A program made the translations under genes and the position numbers. A stretch of 64,000 nucleotides of DNA, taken from the NCBI RefSeq assembly GCF_001650345.1, contig NZ_LVHF01000025.1, positions 62,001 to 126,000 on the forward strand, given 5' to 3'. The notes beneath the pieces are model-generated. The model was not told the DNA's origin and did not search any database. It saw nothing but the letters and a program-made list of their open reading frames with translations. Each line of letters begins with the position of its first letter. Within the stretch, counting starts at the first letter, position 1. The stretch is from Photobacterium jeanii (GTDB lineage Bacteria > Pseudomonadota > Gammaproteobacteria > Enterobacterales > Vibrionaceae). This document shows, piece by piece, positions 34,946-43,596 of the stretch.

Positions 34946-35797
34946 ATGAAGCAGTATTTAGATCTCTGTCAGCGCATTGTTGACGAAGGTGTTTGGATTG
35001 AAAATGAACGTACCAATAAGCGTTGTTTGACCGTAGTGAATGCTGACTTAACGTTTGATGTGGAGAACAACGAGTTCCCACTGATCACCACTCGTAAAAG
35101 CTTTTGGAAGTCAGCAATCGCAGAGCTACTAGGTTACCTTCGTGGCTACGATAACGCGGCAGATTTTCGTGCTCTAGGTACGAAAACGTGGGACATGAAT
35201 GCCAATGACAACCAAGCATGGTTGAATAACCCACACCGCAAAGGTACCGACGATATGGGCCGCGTATACGGGGTGCAAGGTCGTAGCTGGCAGAAACCAG
35301 ACGGTAGTACAATTGACCAACTGCGTAAGATTGTCGATAACCTGTCGCAAGGTATTGATGACCGTGGTGAAATCCTGACTTTCTACAACCCAGGTGAGTT
35401 TGACCGTGGTTGTCTGCGCCCTTGTATGCACACTCACACTTTCTCTAAGCTTGGCGATACCCTGTACCTAACTAGCTACCAACGTTCGTGTGATGTACCG
35501 CTAGGCCTGAACTTCAACCAAATCCAAGTATTCACCTTGTTGGCATTAATGGCGCAAATCACAGGTTTGAAGCCGGGTAAGGCGTACCACAAGATTGTAA
35601 ATGCACACATTTATGAAGATCAGCTAGAGCTAATGCGTGATGTACAGCTTAAGCGTGAGCCATTCCCATCACCGAAATTGATCATTAACCCGAAAATCAA
35701 ATCGCTAGAAGATTTGGAAACTTGGGTGACGATGGATGACTTTGAAGTGGTAGGCTACGAGCACCACGAGCCAATCAAATACCCATTCTCGGTATAA
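34946..35797 (+). CDS. thyA: Thymidylate synthase ThyA
   Basis: Converts dUMP to dTMP with methylene-tetrahydrofolate. 283 residues, longer than the 264 of E. coli. Active-site Cys is in [12 protein letters not shown]; the dUMP-binding [15 protein letters not shown] and folate-binding [10 protein letters not shown] are intact. ATG 34946 follows GAGCGAG. Follows lgt as in E. coli, but a terminator lies between them. Confidence 0.95.
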   Translation: MKQYLDLCQRIVDEGVWIENERTNKRCLTVVNADLTFDVENNEFPLITTRKSFWKSAIAELLGYLRGYDNAADFRALGTKTWDMNANDNQAWLNNPHRKGTDDMGRVYGVQGRSWQKPDGSTIDQLRKIVDNLSQGIDDRGEILTFYNPGEFDRGCLRPCMHTHTFSKLGDTLYLTSYQRSCDVPLGLNFNQIQVFTLLALMAQITGLKPGKAYHKIVNAHIYEDQLELMRDVQLKREPFPSPKLIINPKIKSLEDLETWVTMDDFEVVGYEHHEPIKYPFSV

Positions 35798-35840
35798 GTT
35801 GCGCTCGCTTTAGTCAGCGGGTTCAAGTGAGTTAAACAGA

Positions 35841-35880
35841 AAAACGGAGCCACAGGCGATTGCTGGTGGCTCCGTTTTTT
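35841..35880 (+). terminator. Intrinsic terminator of thyA
   Basis: AAAACGGAGCCAC / GTGGCTCCGTTTT, 12-base loop, seven or more T. Confidence 0.9.
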
Positions 35881-35914
35881 TATCTGACGTAAATCATGAA
35901 TTTTAAACATTAAA

Positions 35915-35943
35915 AAGCCCCGTCAGTTAGACTGACGGGGCTT
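35915..35943 (-). terminator. Intrinsic terminator of nptA
   Basis: AAGCCCCGTCAGT / ACTGACGGGGCTT, TAG loop; on the - strand the stem is followed by a T run. It is separate from the thyA terminator. Confidence 0.88.
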
Positions 35944-35968
35944 GATGTTTTCGCTCTTTAGTAAGGGC

Positions 35969-37111
35969 TTAAGCCGTTAGGCTTAGGATACCTACTGGGA
36001 TAACTAGGAATACCATCGCAATGTAACCAAACACGGTTGCTTTGCTCTTAATTGCCAAGTCACCAAGGTGGAAAGCACCTTTTAGCGGTAGTTCACGTAG
36101 GAACGGAATACCAAAGATAAGCAGTGTTGCCAATACGTTGAACGCTAGGTGTACGAGAGCAATCTGTAGGGCAAATACCGCGTTGTCGCCAGAGATAGCC
36201 GTTGCTGCTAGTAGTGCCGTGATACAAGTACCAATGTTTGCACCTAGGGTGAACGGGTAAACCTCACGTACTTTCAGTACACCAGTACCTACTAGTGGCA
36301 CCATCAAGCTGGTTGTTGTTGATGAAGACTGTACCAAGATAGTTACGATAGAGCCTGATGCGATACCGTGCAGTGGACCACGACCGATCGCATTCTTCAG
36401 GATATCTTTTGCACGACCAACCATTAAGCTACGCATTAGTTTACCCATTGCGGTGATAGCAACGAAGATTAGTGCGATACCAATGAAGATAAGTGCAACG
36501 CCACCTAGGGTACCAAATGCTTCTAGTGGACCTTTTACTAGCTCTACAGCTGGCTTAGTTAGCGGCTTCATGAAGTTCAAACCCTTCATGCTCATATCGC
36601 CCGCACCCATCATAGGTGATACTAACCAAGATGAAATTTTATCCAACAGACCGAACATCATCTCCAATGGTAGGAAGATCAATACCGCCAATAGGTTGAA
36701 GAAATCGTGTACGGTTGCACTTGCAAATGCACGACGGAATTCATCTTTACAACGTGCGTGACCAAGGCTAACTAGGGTATTAGTTAGGGTTGTACCAATG
36801 TTTGCACCCATTACCATAGGGATTGCCGTTTCAACTGGAAGGCCACCAGCCACCAGACCTACGATAATCGATGTCACTGTGCTTGATGATTGGATCAGCG
36901 CAGTTGCTGCCAAACCAATCATTAGACCTGCTACAGGGTGAGACGCGAATTCAAACAAGGTTTTCGCTTGTTCACCAACAGACCATTTAAAGCCGCTGCT
37001 GACCATAGATACAGCAACAAGCAGAATGTAAAGCATGAACGCTAGGTTAGCCCAGCGGACCCAACGCATAGAGCTGTTTTGTGGTGCAGCAGTAGTGGCT
37101 TGGGTATTCAT
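35969..37111 (-). CDS. nptA: Na+/phosphate cotransporter NptA
   Basis: 380-residue inner-membrane protein of the SLC34-like NptA family. Two inverted-repeat halves each contain a QSSS motif (LIQSSSTVTSIIVGL and LVQSSSTTTSLMVPL), with GANIGT following each. Known from Vibrio as a Na+-dependent phosphate uptake system. Start ATG 37111 with GGAG 8 bases upstream; a second ATG 6 bases earlier overlaps the SD spacing. Upstream TGACA repeats (37200-37434) could be phosphate-control sites. Confidence 0.95.
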   Translation of the reverse strand: MNTQATTAAPQNSSMRWVRWANLAFMLYILLVAVSMVSSGFKWSVGEQAKTLFEFASHPVAGLMIGLAATALIQSSSTVTSIIVGLVAGGLPVETAIPMVMGANIGTTLTNTLVSLGHARCKDEFRRAFASATVHDFFNLLAVLIFLPLEMMFGLLDKISSWLVSPMMGAGDMSMKGLNFMKPLTKPAVELVKGPLEAFGTLGGVALIFIGIALIFVAITAMGKLMRSLMVGRAKDILKNAIGRGPLHGIASGSIVTILVQSSSTTTSLMVPLVGTGVLKVREVYPFTLGANIGTCITALLAATAISGDNAVFALQIALVHLAFNVLATLLIFGIPFLRELPLKGAFHLGDLAIKSKATVFGYIAMVFLVIPVGILSLTA

Positions 37112-37199
37112 AATCATTTCTCCATGACAATAGGATGTCGTTTGGGTGTCATTTTGTTGAAATCTGCCGCGATGGTAGAGGGCTAATATTTCAGAAATA

Positions 37200-37434
37200 T
37201 GACACTTTTAATGACAAGGCATATTTGTGCTTAATTTGTGACCGATAAGGTGTCAGGAGAGCTTGACGTCAAGGTGTCTTAATGGTGGTTAATGTGTTGA
37301 TTTTTAGGTGGTTTAACGATTGCTTAGTGTTGGTTGTAATTGTTTTTTTATCCGAGTCGAATAATTAAAATTAATAGTAAAAAAGCGGGAAGAATCGCTC
37401 TCTAATGAAAGAAATATGACACTGAATATGACAG
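37200..37434 (-). promoter_or_regulatory. Repeated TGACAC-N6-TGACA elements upstream of nptA
   Basis: TGACAC-N6-TGACAA at 37200-37217 and TGACAC-N6-TGACAG at 37417-37434; reverse-complement readings contain CTGTCAT and TTGTCAT, resembling Pho-box repeats, but the period is 12 rather than the usual 11. A 12-base palindrome CTTGACGTCAAG lies at 37262-37273, between two AAGGTGTC copies. This 486-base gap also serves nhaA, divergently. Confidence 0.4.
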
Positions 37435-37597
37435 TGAAAAATTATTCTGCGGATATTACTTGGTTACAGGTCTAATTATTCGGTTTTTACGAAGTGTTAG
37501 CTCTAAACAAACGATTTTTCAATACAAGCAATTGGCGACTACACTGGTGATACAATTTGTTTGTGAAATTTGTTTTTGTGCAAAGGAGTGACGGTCA

Positions 37598-38755
37598 ATG
37601 ACCGATGCTATTCGTAAATTTTTAAAACTAGAGTCTGCGGGCGGTATTATCCTGATCATAGCCGCTGCGATTGCAATGATGATTGCAAACTCTCCACTTG
37701 GATCAATTTATTCTAGTACGCTTCATTCTTATGTCGCGGGCCTATCGGTTGAGCATTGGATCAACGATGGTCTTATGGCGATCTTCTTCCTATTGATTGG
37801 TTTAGAAGTTAAGCGTGAATTAATCGAAGGTGCGCTAAACACCAAAGAGAAAGCGATTTTCCCTGCTATTGCCGCTGTTGGTGGTATGGTGGCGCCAGCG
37901 CTAGTGTACGTACTTTTCAACTACTCTGATTCTTTGGCGGTGACTGGCTGGGCTATTCCTGCGGCAACCGACATCGCGTTTGCATTGGGTATCATGGCGC
38001 TGCTTGGCAAGCGTGTACCTGTTAGTTTGAAAGTCTTCCTACTCGCACTCGCAATTATCGATGACCTAGGTGTTATCGTGATCATCGCTTTGTTCTACAG
38101 CAGCGATCTATCAACAATTGCGCTTGCGGTGGCATTTGCCTCAACGGCCGCCCTGTTCATCATGAACGCCAAGAATGTCACCAAGTTGAGTTGGTACTTG
38201 ATTGTCGGCGCAATTCTATGGGTGAGCGTATTGAAATCAGGTGTTCACGCAACGCTTGCGGGCGTGGTACTAGGCTTTGCAATTCCATTGAGTGGTAAAG
38301 ATGGTCGTTCTGATCACCATTCACCACTGAAACACCTAGAGCATGCGCTGCATCCTTATGTTGCGTTCCTTATCCTACCGTTGTTTGCATTTGCAAATGC
38401 AGGTATCTCACTAGACGGCGTATCTCTGTCTGGTATGGCTGGTATGCTGCCAGTAGGTATTGCACTGGGTCTGTTTATCGGTAAACCACTTGGTATCTTT
38501 ACAGCAAGCTACTTTGCTGTGAAATCAGGCGTGGCGAAGTTGCCAGACGGCATTAACTTCAAGCATATCTTTGCGGTGTCTGTGTTGTGTGGTATCGGCT
38601 TTACGATGTCGATCTTCATCTCTTCACTGGCATTCACAGGTGCTCCAGCTGACTTCACCACATATTCTCGTCTGGGTATTTTGGTTGGCTCGACGGTGTC
38701 AGCACTGGTTGGTTACTTCATGCTGGATCGTGTGTTGCCTAAATCGGAGGCATAA
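37598..38755 (+). CDS. nhaA: Na+/H+ antiporter NhaA
   Basis: Inner-membrane antiporter exporting Na+ in exchange for H+, important for salt and alkaline tolerance. 385 residues (E. coli 388), 12 membrane helices. The two essential ion-binding Asp residues are in [25 protein letters not shown] and the periplasmic/cytoplasmic helix motifs ATDIAFALG and PATDI are canonical. AAGGAG SD precedes ATG 37598. A tiny exported-protein gene follows after 1 base and nhaR is downstream. Confidence 0.96.
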   Translation: MTDAIRKFLKLESAGGIILIIAAAIAMMIANSPLGSIYSSTLHSYVAGLSVEHWINDGLMAIFFLLIGLEVKRELIEGALNTKEKAIFPAIAAVGGMVAPALVYVLFNYSDSLAVTGWAIPAATDIAFALGIMALLGKRVPVSLKVFLLALAIIDDLGVIVIIALFYSSDLSTIALAVAFASTAALFIMNAKNVTKLSWYLIVGAILWVSVLKSGVHATLAGVVLGFAIPLSGKDGRSDHHSPLKHLEHALHPYVAFLILPLFAFANAGISLDGVSLSGMAGMLPVGIALGLFIGKPLGIFTASYFAVKSGVAKLPDGINFKHIFAVSVLCGIGFTMSIFISSLAFTGAPADFTTYSRLGILVGSTVSALVGYFMLDRVLPKSEA

Positions 38756-38756
38756 T

Positions 38757-39020
38757 ATGAAACCTTATCTACTCACTGCGATGGTGTTTGTATCATCTGC
38801 CGCTGTGGCAGTACCAGATTATACGAATTGCACAGCAGATAACGAAACGGAACTTTGTCAGGCTTATTTAGCCGGTGTTAGCCACGGTAAGGCTACAGCG
38901 ACGACAGTGAATGCTGAGTTGGATGATTCATTCCGCTCACGAGCACTCGAGCAGCGGGTAGGTGAGCGTTACCGTAAATCAGTGCAAGACGACAAAAAAG
39001 TGGTACAAACGACCAACTAG
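38757..39020 (+). CDS. Small exported protein coupled to nhaA
   Basis: 87 residues: N-terminal signal peptide (MKPYLLTAMVFVSSAAVAVP) then a mature part of about 68 residues with two Cys (NCTADNETELCQ) and a charged tail. Starts one base after the nhaA stop codon, with GGAGG inside the nhaA end, so it is translationally coupled. Its partner or role is unknown; position suggests a link to NhaA, or a periplasmic salt-response factor. The frame is open further upstream inside nhaA but those codons are out of frame with nhaA and spurious. Confidence 0.7.
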   Translation: MKPYLLTAMVFVSSAAVAVPDYTNCTADNETELCQAYLAGVSHGKATATTVNAELDDSFRSRALEQRVGERYRKSVQDDKKVVQTTN

Positions 39021-39080
39021 TCGTCTCTCAGGCGTCAAGAAGTGCGCCTGAGCCGTGAAAAATTGCAGATAAAGTTGAAG

Positions 39081-39122
39081 CCCCAATGCGTGCAGCGTAA
39101 GCTGCTCGTTTGGGGTTTTTTA
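39081..39122 (+). terminator. Intrinsic terminator before nhaR
   Basis: CCCCAA / TTGGGG with an inner GCAGC / GCTGC stem, then a T run. It ends about 20 bases before nhaR. Confidence 0.8.
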
Positions 39123-39142
39123 TTATGGCAGTGAAGTAGCGG

Positions 39143-40030
39143 ATGTCTCATCTTAACTATAACCACTTGTATTATTTCTGGATGGTCTGCAAACAAGGCT
39201 CGGTCACTAAGGCCGCTGATGCTTTGTTCCTTGCGCCTCAGACAGTAACAGGGCAGATCCGTGCGTTAGAAGAGCGGATGAAAGGAAAGCTCACCAAGCG
39301 AGTGGGGCGTAATATTGAACCGACTGAGTTAGGTCAGTTGGTATTTAAGTACGCTGATAAGATGTTCGATCTTAGCTACGAAATGCTAGATATCGTTAAC
39401 TACACCCAACGTGAAAATCAATTGTTGGAAGTTGGGGTTGCGGATGCTTTATCAAAGCGTCTTGTGAGCAAAGTATTGCTCGAAGGGATCCCCGAAGACG
39501 AACGTATTCACCTGCGTTGCTATGAGTCCACTCACGAAATGCTGCTTGAGCAGCTCTCCATGCATAAACTGGATATGATTTTATCGGATTGCCCGGTGGA
39601 TTCGACCCAGAGCCCGGGCTTGTACAGTAAGAAGCTAGGGGAGTCGAGCATGAGTTTCTTCTGCTCTAAACCAGATAAACCGCTGAACTTCCCATCTTGT
39701 ATTGAAGATTACAAGTTACTGATCCCTGGGCGTCGTACCGCAATGGGGCGTAAGTTGCATCAATGGTTTGATCAACAAGGGGTCACCCCGAATATTCTTG
39801 GCGAATTTGACGATGCGGCCTTGATGAAAGCTTTTGGTGCTTACCATCAATCCATGTTTGTTGCGCCGTCGATTTATGCTGAGGAAATCGAAGAAGCGAA
39901 TAACATTCGTGAAGTGAAACGGGTGAGAGAAATAAAAGAAGAGTATTACGTTATTTTTGCTGAGCGGATGATCATGCACCCCGCAGTGAAAAAGATATGT
40001 GAAGCAAACTTTGGTAAGTTGTTTAAATAG
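39143..40030 (+). CDS. nhaR: LysR-family regulator NhaR
   Basis: Na+-responsive activator of nhaA. 295 residues (E. coli 301). N-terminal [44 protein letters not shown], the diagnostic NhaR beginning. Effector domain follows. It lies downstream of nhaA on the same strand, as in E. coli, beyond a terminator, so it may need its own weak promoter or readthrough. Confidence 0.95.
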   Translation: MSHLNYNHLYYFWMVCKQGSVTKAADALFLAPQTVTGQIRALEERMKGKLTKRVGRNIEPTELGQLVFKYADKMFDLSYEMLDIVNYTQRENQLLEVGVADALSKRLVSKVLLEGIPEDERIHLRCYESTHEMLLEQLSMHKLDMILSDCPVDSTQSPGLYSKKLGESSMSFFCSKPDKPLNFPSCIEDYKLLIPGRRTAMGRKLHQWFDQQGVTPNILGEFDDAALMKAFGAYHQSMFVAPSIYAEEIEEANNIREVKRVREIKEEYYVIFAERMIMHPAVKKICEANFGKLFK

Positions 40031-40123
40031 CGATAATTTACCATGAATTTTTCATGGATTTTTAACCATAACTCCCTTAAGATCTAAGTATATTAGCGTT
40101 AACTTAAATTAGATGGTGAGAAT

Positions 40124-40417
40124 ATGGAACTGCAACAAATGGAGCAGAATGCTGGACAGGCAGTCGTATTACTCAAAGCCATGGCCAATGAAAGACGTTT
40201 GTTTATTCTGTGCTATTTGCTAGAAGGGGAAATGTCGGTTGGGATGATGTGCGAGAAGCTGCAACTCAGCCAATCGGCGTTATCACAACATTTAGCGTGG
40301 CTAAGGCGTGATGGCTTAGTGGAAACGCGTAAAGAGTCGCAAACCGTGTTCTATCGCCTTAAGAGCGAAGAAGTCAAAGCGATGATCCAGCTGCTCCACA
40401 ATATGTACTGCAATTGA
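40124..40417 (+). CDS. hlyU: ArsR-family regulator HlyU
   Basis: 97-residue winged-helix dimer. KAMANERRLFILCYLLEGEMSVG and QSALSQHLAWLRRDGLVETRKESQTVFYRL match the Vibrio HlyU pattern, a thiol-switch antagonist of H-NS silencing that activates haemolysin and toxin genes. Cys at about residues 30, 43 and 96; the first and last match the redox pair of HlyU. There are no metal-binding ArsR Cys-Val-Cys residues. No toxin gene is in this window. Confidence 0.9.
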   Translation: MELQQMEQNAGQAVVLLKAMANERRLFILCYLLEGEMSVGMMCEKLQLSQSALSQHLAWLRRDGLVETRKESQTVFYRLKSEEVKAMIQLLHNMYCN

Positions 40418-40470
40418 TATTAACGGCTGCAGTGCAACAAGCGATGTCGTCATACTCAAATGACAGATAC

Positions 40471-40498
40471 AAAAAAACCGGCAAAAGCCGGTTTTTTT
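40471..40498. terminator. Bidirectional terminator
   Basis: AAAAAAACCGGC / GCCGGTTTTTTT with AAAA loop, between convergent hlyU and rpsT. Confidence 0.93.
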
Positions 40499-40519
40499 AT
40501 CGCTGTAATCTCGACTCTA

Positions 40520-40780
40520 TTAAAGAGCTTTGATTTTAGCAGCTAGGCGAGCTTTGTGACGTGCAGCCTTGTTTTTGTGGATTAGGCCTTTAGTAGCCAT
40601 GCGATCCATAACAGGTTGCATTTCAACGAAAGCAGCAGTTGCAGCTTCTTTGTTGCCAGCTTCGATAGCAGCGATAACTTTTTTGAAGAAAGTGCGCATC
40701 ATTGAACGACGGCTAGCGTTGTGCTGGCGACGTTTCTCAGAAGTGATAGCACGTTTCTTAGCAGATTTGATATTTGCCAA
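40520..40780 (-). CDS. rpsT: 30S ribosomal protein S20
   Basis: 86 residues. Starts with TTG at 40780 ([12 protein letters not shown]) and GGGAG 8 bases upstream; E. coli rpsT also starts with UUG. The whole chain is basic and helical. Divergent from murJ, as in E. coli where rpsT is divergent from the ribF-ileS cluster. Confidence 0.97.
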   Translation of the reverse strand: MANIKSAKKRAITSEKRRQHNASRRSMMRTFFKKVIAAIEAGNKEAATAAFVEMQPVMDRMATKGLIHKNKAARHKARLAAKIKAL

Positions 40781-40989
40781 GGGTGTAACTCCCAAATTCT
40801 TGGTACGGTGACAATTTAAGGCCGAGGACTATGCCAACAAAGCCAAAGAATGTCAAATGATTTGTGTAAATAACCGCCAAGGCCTTGAAGTTGGCACTTA
40901 CGGATTAACACGGTTAATATGGCGGCAGATTTTACCAGCATTTTGCCCCGCAAGTCACCTTTCTGGGCTATCTTTTATGAGGTTTTTTT

Positions 40990-42549
40990 GTGAGTAAGCG
41001 TCTTTTACGCTCAGGACTGATAGTCAGCACCATGACTTTGGTTTCTCGAGTCTTGGGTTTAGTGCGTGATGTAGTGGTTGCAAACCTGATGGGAGCAGGG
41101 GCTGCCGCTGATGTTTTCTTCTTTGCGAACAAGATCCCGAACTTCTTACGCCGTCTTTTTGCCGAGGGTGCGTTCTCGCAAGCCTTTGTGCCCGTATTGA
41201 CTGAATATCATGCAACGGGCGATATGGATAAGACGCGCCAGCTGATCGCAAAGGCATCAGGTACCCTTGGGGTGCTGGTTTCGATTGTGACTTTACTCGG
41301 AATTTTAGGCTCGGGTGTCGTAACGGCACTTTTTGGTGCGGGTTGGTTTATTGACTGGTTAAACGACGGTCCAGCCGCGCCAAAATTTGAGCTGGCGAGC
41401 TTGTTGCTTAAAATTACCTTTCCTTATTTATGGTTTATCACCTTTGTTGCCTTATCAGGGGCCATTCTCAATACCTTGGGTAAATTTGCGGTTTCTTCTT
41501 TTACTCCCGTATTTTTGAATGTGGCAATCATTGGCTGTGCGCTGTTTCTATCGCCACAGTTAGCGCAACCTGAAATTGGTTTGGCGATCGGTGTCTTCTT
41601 AGGTGGTTTGATCCAATTCCTGTTCCAAATTCCCTTCCTTATAAAGGAAGGCGCTTTTGTGCGTCCACAATGGGGATGGAACGATCCTGGGGTGACAAAA
41701 ATTCGCACCTTGATGATCCCGGCGTTGTTTGGGGTATCGGTGAGTCAGATCAACCTCCTGTTCGATACTTTTATTGCCAGTTTCTTGGCAACGGGGTCGA
41801 TTAGCTGGCTTTACTACTCTGATCGTTTATTGGAGTTCCCGCTTGGTTTGTTCGGGATTGCGATTGCTACCGTTATTTTGCCTGCTCTATCGCGCAAGCA
41901 CGTTGAAAAAACCTCGGCGCAATTTGCCAGCACCATGGACTGGGGCGTACGCATGGTGTTGCTATTAGGTATTCCAGCCATGCTGGGGTTGATGGTGCTA
42001 GCGAAGCCGATGCTAATGGTGCTGTTTATGCGCGGTGAATTTACTCCGGTTGACGTTGAGCAAGCTTCGATGTCACTGCTGGCGTATGCGTCTGGCTTGC
42101 TGAACTTTATGTTAATCAAAGTGCTCGCCCCTGGTTACTACGCGCGTCAAGATACCAAGACTCCTGTGCGTTTTGGTATCATCGCGATGATCACCAATAT
42201 GTTCTTCAATGCGATTTTTGCCTATTTTTATGGTTATATTGGCTTGGCGATGGCAACGGCATTGTCGGCGTTGGTGAATGCGGCACTGCTATACCGTGGT
42301 CTTCATATGGCGAATGTTTACCGCGTGACGAAAACAACACTGTGGTTTGTGGCGCGTTTAGTGGCTGGTGGGATCGCGATGGTCGCGAGCTTATGGTACT
42401 TGATGCCGGAAATGAGTGTTTGGCTTGGTTGGCACTTGGGTCATCGCGTGTTGTGGCTGGCGGGTTTGATCCTTGCTGGGGCGACGGTTTACCTGCTAAC
42501 TGTGACGATTTTAGGCGTTCGAGTGCATCATCTGCGCACTGATAGCTGA
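40990..42549 (+). CDS. murJ: Lipid II flippase MurJ
   Basis: Inner-membrane MOP-superfamily protein that moves lipid II to the periplasmic face for cell-wall synthesis. 519 residues with about 14 helices. MurJ signatures: TLVSRVLGLVRDVVVANLMGAG and IPNFLRRLFAEGAFSQAFVP. GTG start at 40990, weak GAGG upstream. Leads the murJ-ribF-ileS-lspA block. Confidence 0.95.
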   Translation: MSKRLLRSGLIVSTMTLVSRVLGLVRDVVVANLMGAGAAADVFFFANKIPNFLRRLFAEGAFSQAFVPVLTEYHATGDMDKTRQLIAKASGTLGVLVSIVTLLGILGSGVVTALFGAGWFIDWLNDGPAAPKFELASLLLKITFPYLWFITFVALSGAILNTLGKFAVSSFTPVFLNVAIIGCALFLSPQLAQPEIGLAIGVFLGGLIQFLFQIPFLIKEGAFVRPQWGWNDPGVTKIRTLMIPALFGVSVSQINLLFDTFIASFLATGSISWLYYSDRLLEFPLGLFGIAIATVILPALSRKHVEKTSAQFASTMDWGVRMVLLLGIPAMLGLMVLAKPMLMVLFMRGEFTPVDVEQASMSLLAYASGLLNFMLIKVLAPGYYARQDTKTPVRFGIIAMITNMFFNAIFAYFYGYIGLAMATALSALVNAALLYRGLHMANVYRVTKTTLWFVARLVAGGIAMVASLWYLMPEMSVWLGWHLGHRVLWLAGLILAGATVYLLTVTILGVRVHHLRTDS

Positions 42550-42628
42550 TTGACAGAGCGGACTAGTATATAATCCGTCGGTTTTTATCGTGAATTTTGA
42601 AAATAACTTAGCCAATCAGCAGCGATAC

Positions 42629-43591
42629 ATGGAATTAATCCGAGGAATACACAATATCAAGCCACGTCATCACGGGTGCGTGTTGACCATAGGTAACTTT
42701 GACGGTGTTCATTTAGGGCATCAGGCGGTATTGCGTCAGGTAATGGCGAAAGCCGAGTCCATGTCGCTTCCAGCGACTGTGATGTCATTTGAACCCCAGC
42801 CGCTGGAGTTGTTTGCCGGAGATAAAGCGCCGGCGCGATTGACGCGTTTTCGCGATAAATACCAGCAACTAAAAAAAGTGGGCGTTGAGCGCTTGCTTTG
42901 CATCAATTTTAATGCGCATTTTGCCAATCAAACGGCGGACGACTTTGTTCGTCGCTTGTTGGTTGAGCAATTGGGTGTTAAGTTTCTGGTTGTTGGTGAT
43001 GATTTTCGCTTCGGTCAAGGTCGAAGCGGCAATTTTGAGATGCTACAAGCGGCAGGCCGTGAGTGGGGTTTTGAAGTTGTGAGTACACAAAGTTTCTGCG
43101 TGGCAGAGCAACGTGTAAGTAGTACTGCTATTCGTCAAGCATTAGCCAATGATGAGTTAGTATCAGCATCTGCCATGTTAGGTCGACCTTACAGTGTTTG
43201 TGGGCGTGTTTCTCACGGTCGTAAATTAGGTCGTACTATCGGCTTTCCTACAGCAAATGTGCCGCTAAAGCGTCGCGTATCACCGGTTTCTGGGGTGTAT
43301 GCTGTGGAAGTGCTGGGTTTAGATGGTACCCCGTATCCGGGGGTTGCCAATGTTGGTCATCGACCAACAGTGAATGGTGTCCGCCAACAGTTGGAGGTAC
43401 ACCTGTTTGATTTTACTGGTGATTTGTACGGTCGCCAGATTGAAGTTGTGTTGCACCATAAGCTGCGCAACGAACAAAAATTCGAATCGTTTGATGCGCT
43501 GAAAGCACAAATTGAGCGAGATGCTCATACAGCACGGGTGTGGCTGTCTGAGCGTAATAATGTCCAACTTCGCCCAAGTAACGGAATCTAG
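42629..43591 (+). CDS. ribF: Bifunctional riboflavin kinase/FMN adenylyltransferase
   Basis: Makes FMN then FAD from riboflavin. 320 residues (E. coli 313). N-terminal adenylyltransferase with [14 protein letters not shown] and a second motif [12 protein letters not shown]-terminal riboflavin kinase with [11 protein letters not shown] and [11 protein letters not shown]. Start ATG 42629 ([12 protein letters not shown] aligns with E. coli MKLIRGIHN); a GTG at 42590 opens the frame but adds an unrelated stretch. Confidence 0.95.
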   Translation: MELIRGIHNIKPRHHGCVLTIGNFDGVHLGHQAVLRQVMAKAESMSLPATVMSFEPQPLELFAGDKAPARLTRFRDKYQQLKKVGVERLLCINFNAHFANQTADDFVRRLLVEQLGVKFLVVGDDFRFGQGRSGNFEMLQAAGREWGFEVVSTQSFCVAEQRVSSTAIRQALANDELVSASAMLGRPYSVCGRVSHGRKLGRTIGFPTANVPLKRRVSPVSGVYAVEVLGLDGTPYPGVANVGHRPTVNGVRQQLEVHLFDFTGDLYGRQIEVVLHHKLRNEQKFESFDALKAQIERDAHTARVWLSERNNVQLRPSNGI

Positions 43592-43596
43592 AATCA

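Noticed and set aside
38571..38756. Upstream extension of the small exported protein into nhaA
   Set aside because: Those codons overlap nhaA out of frame and would destroy the signal peptide; the SD just before 38757 decides the start.
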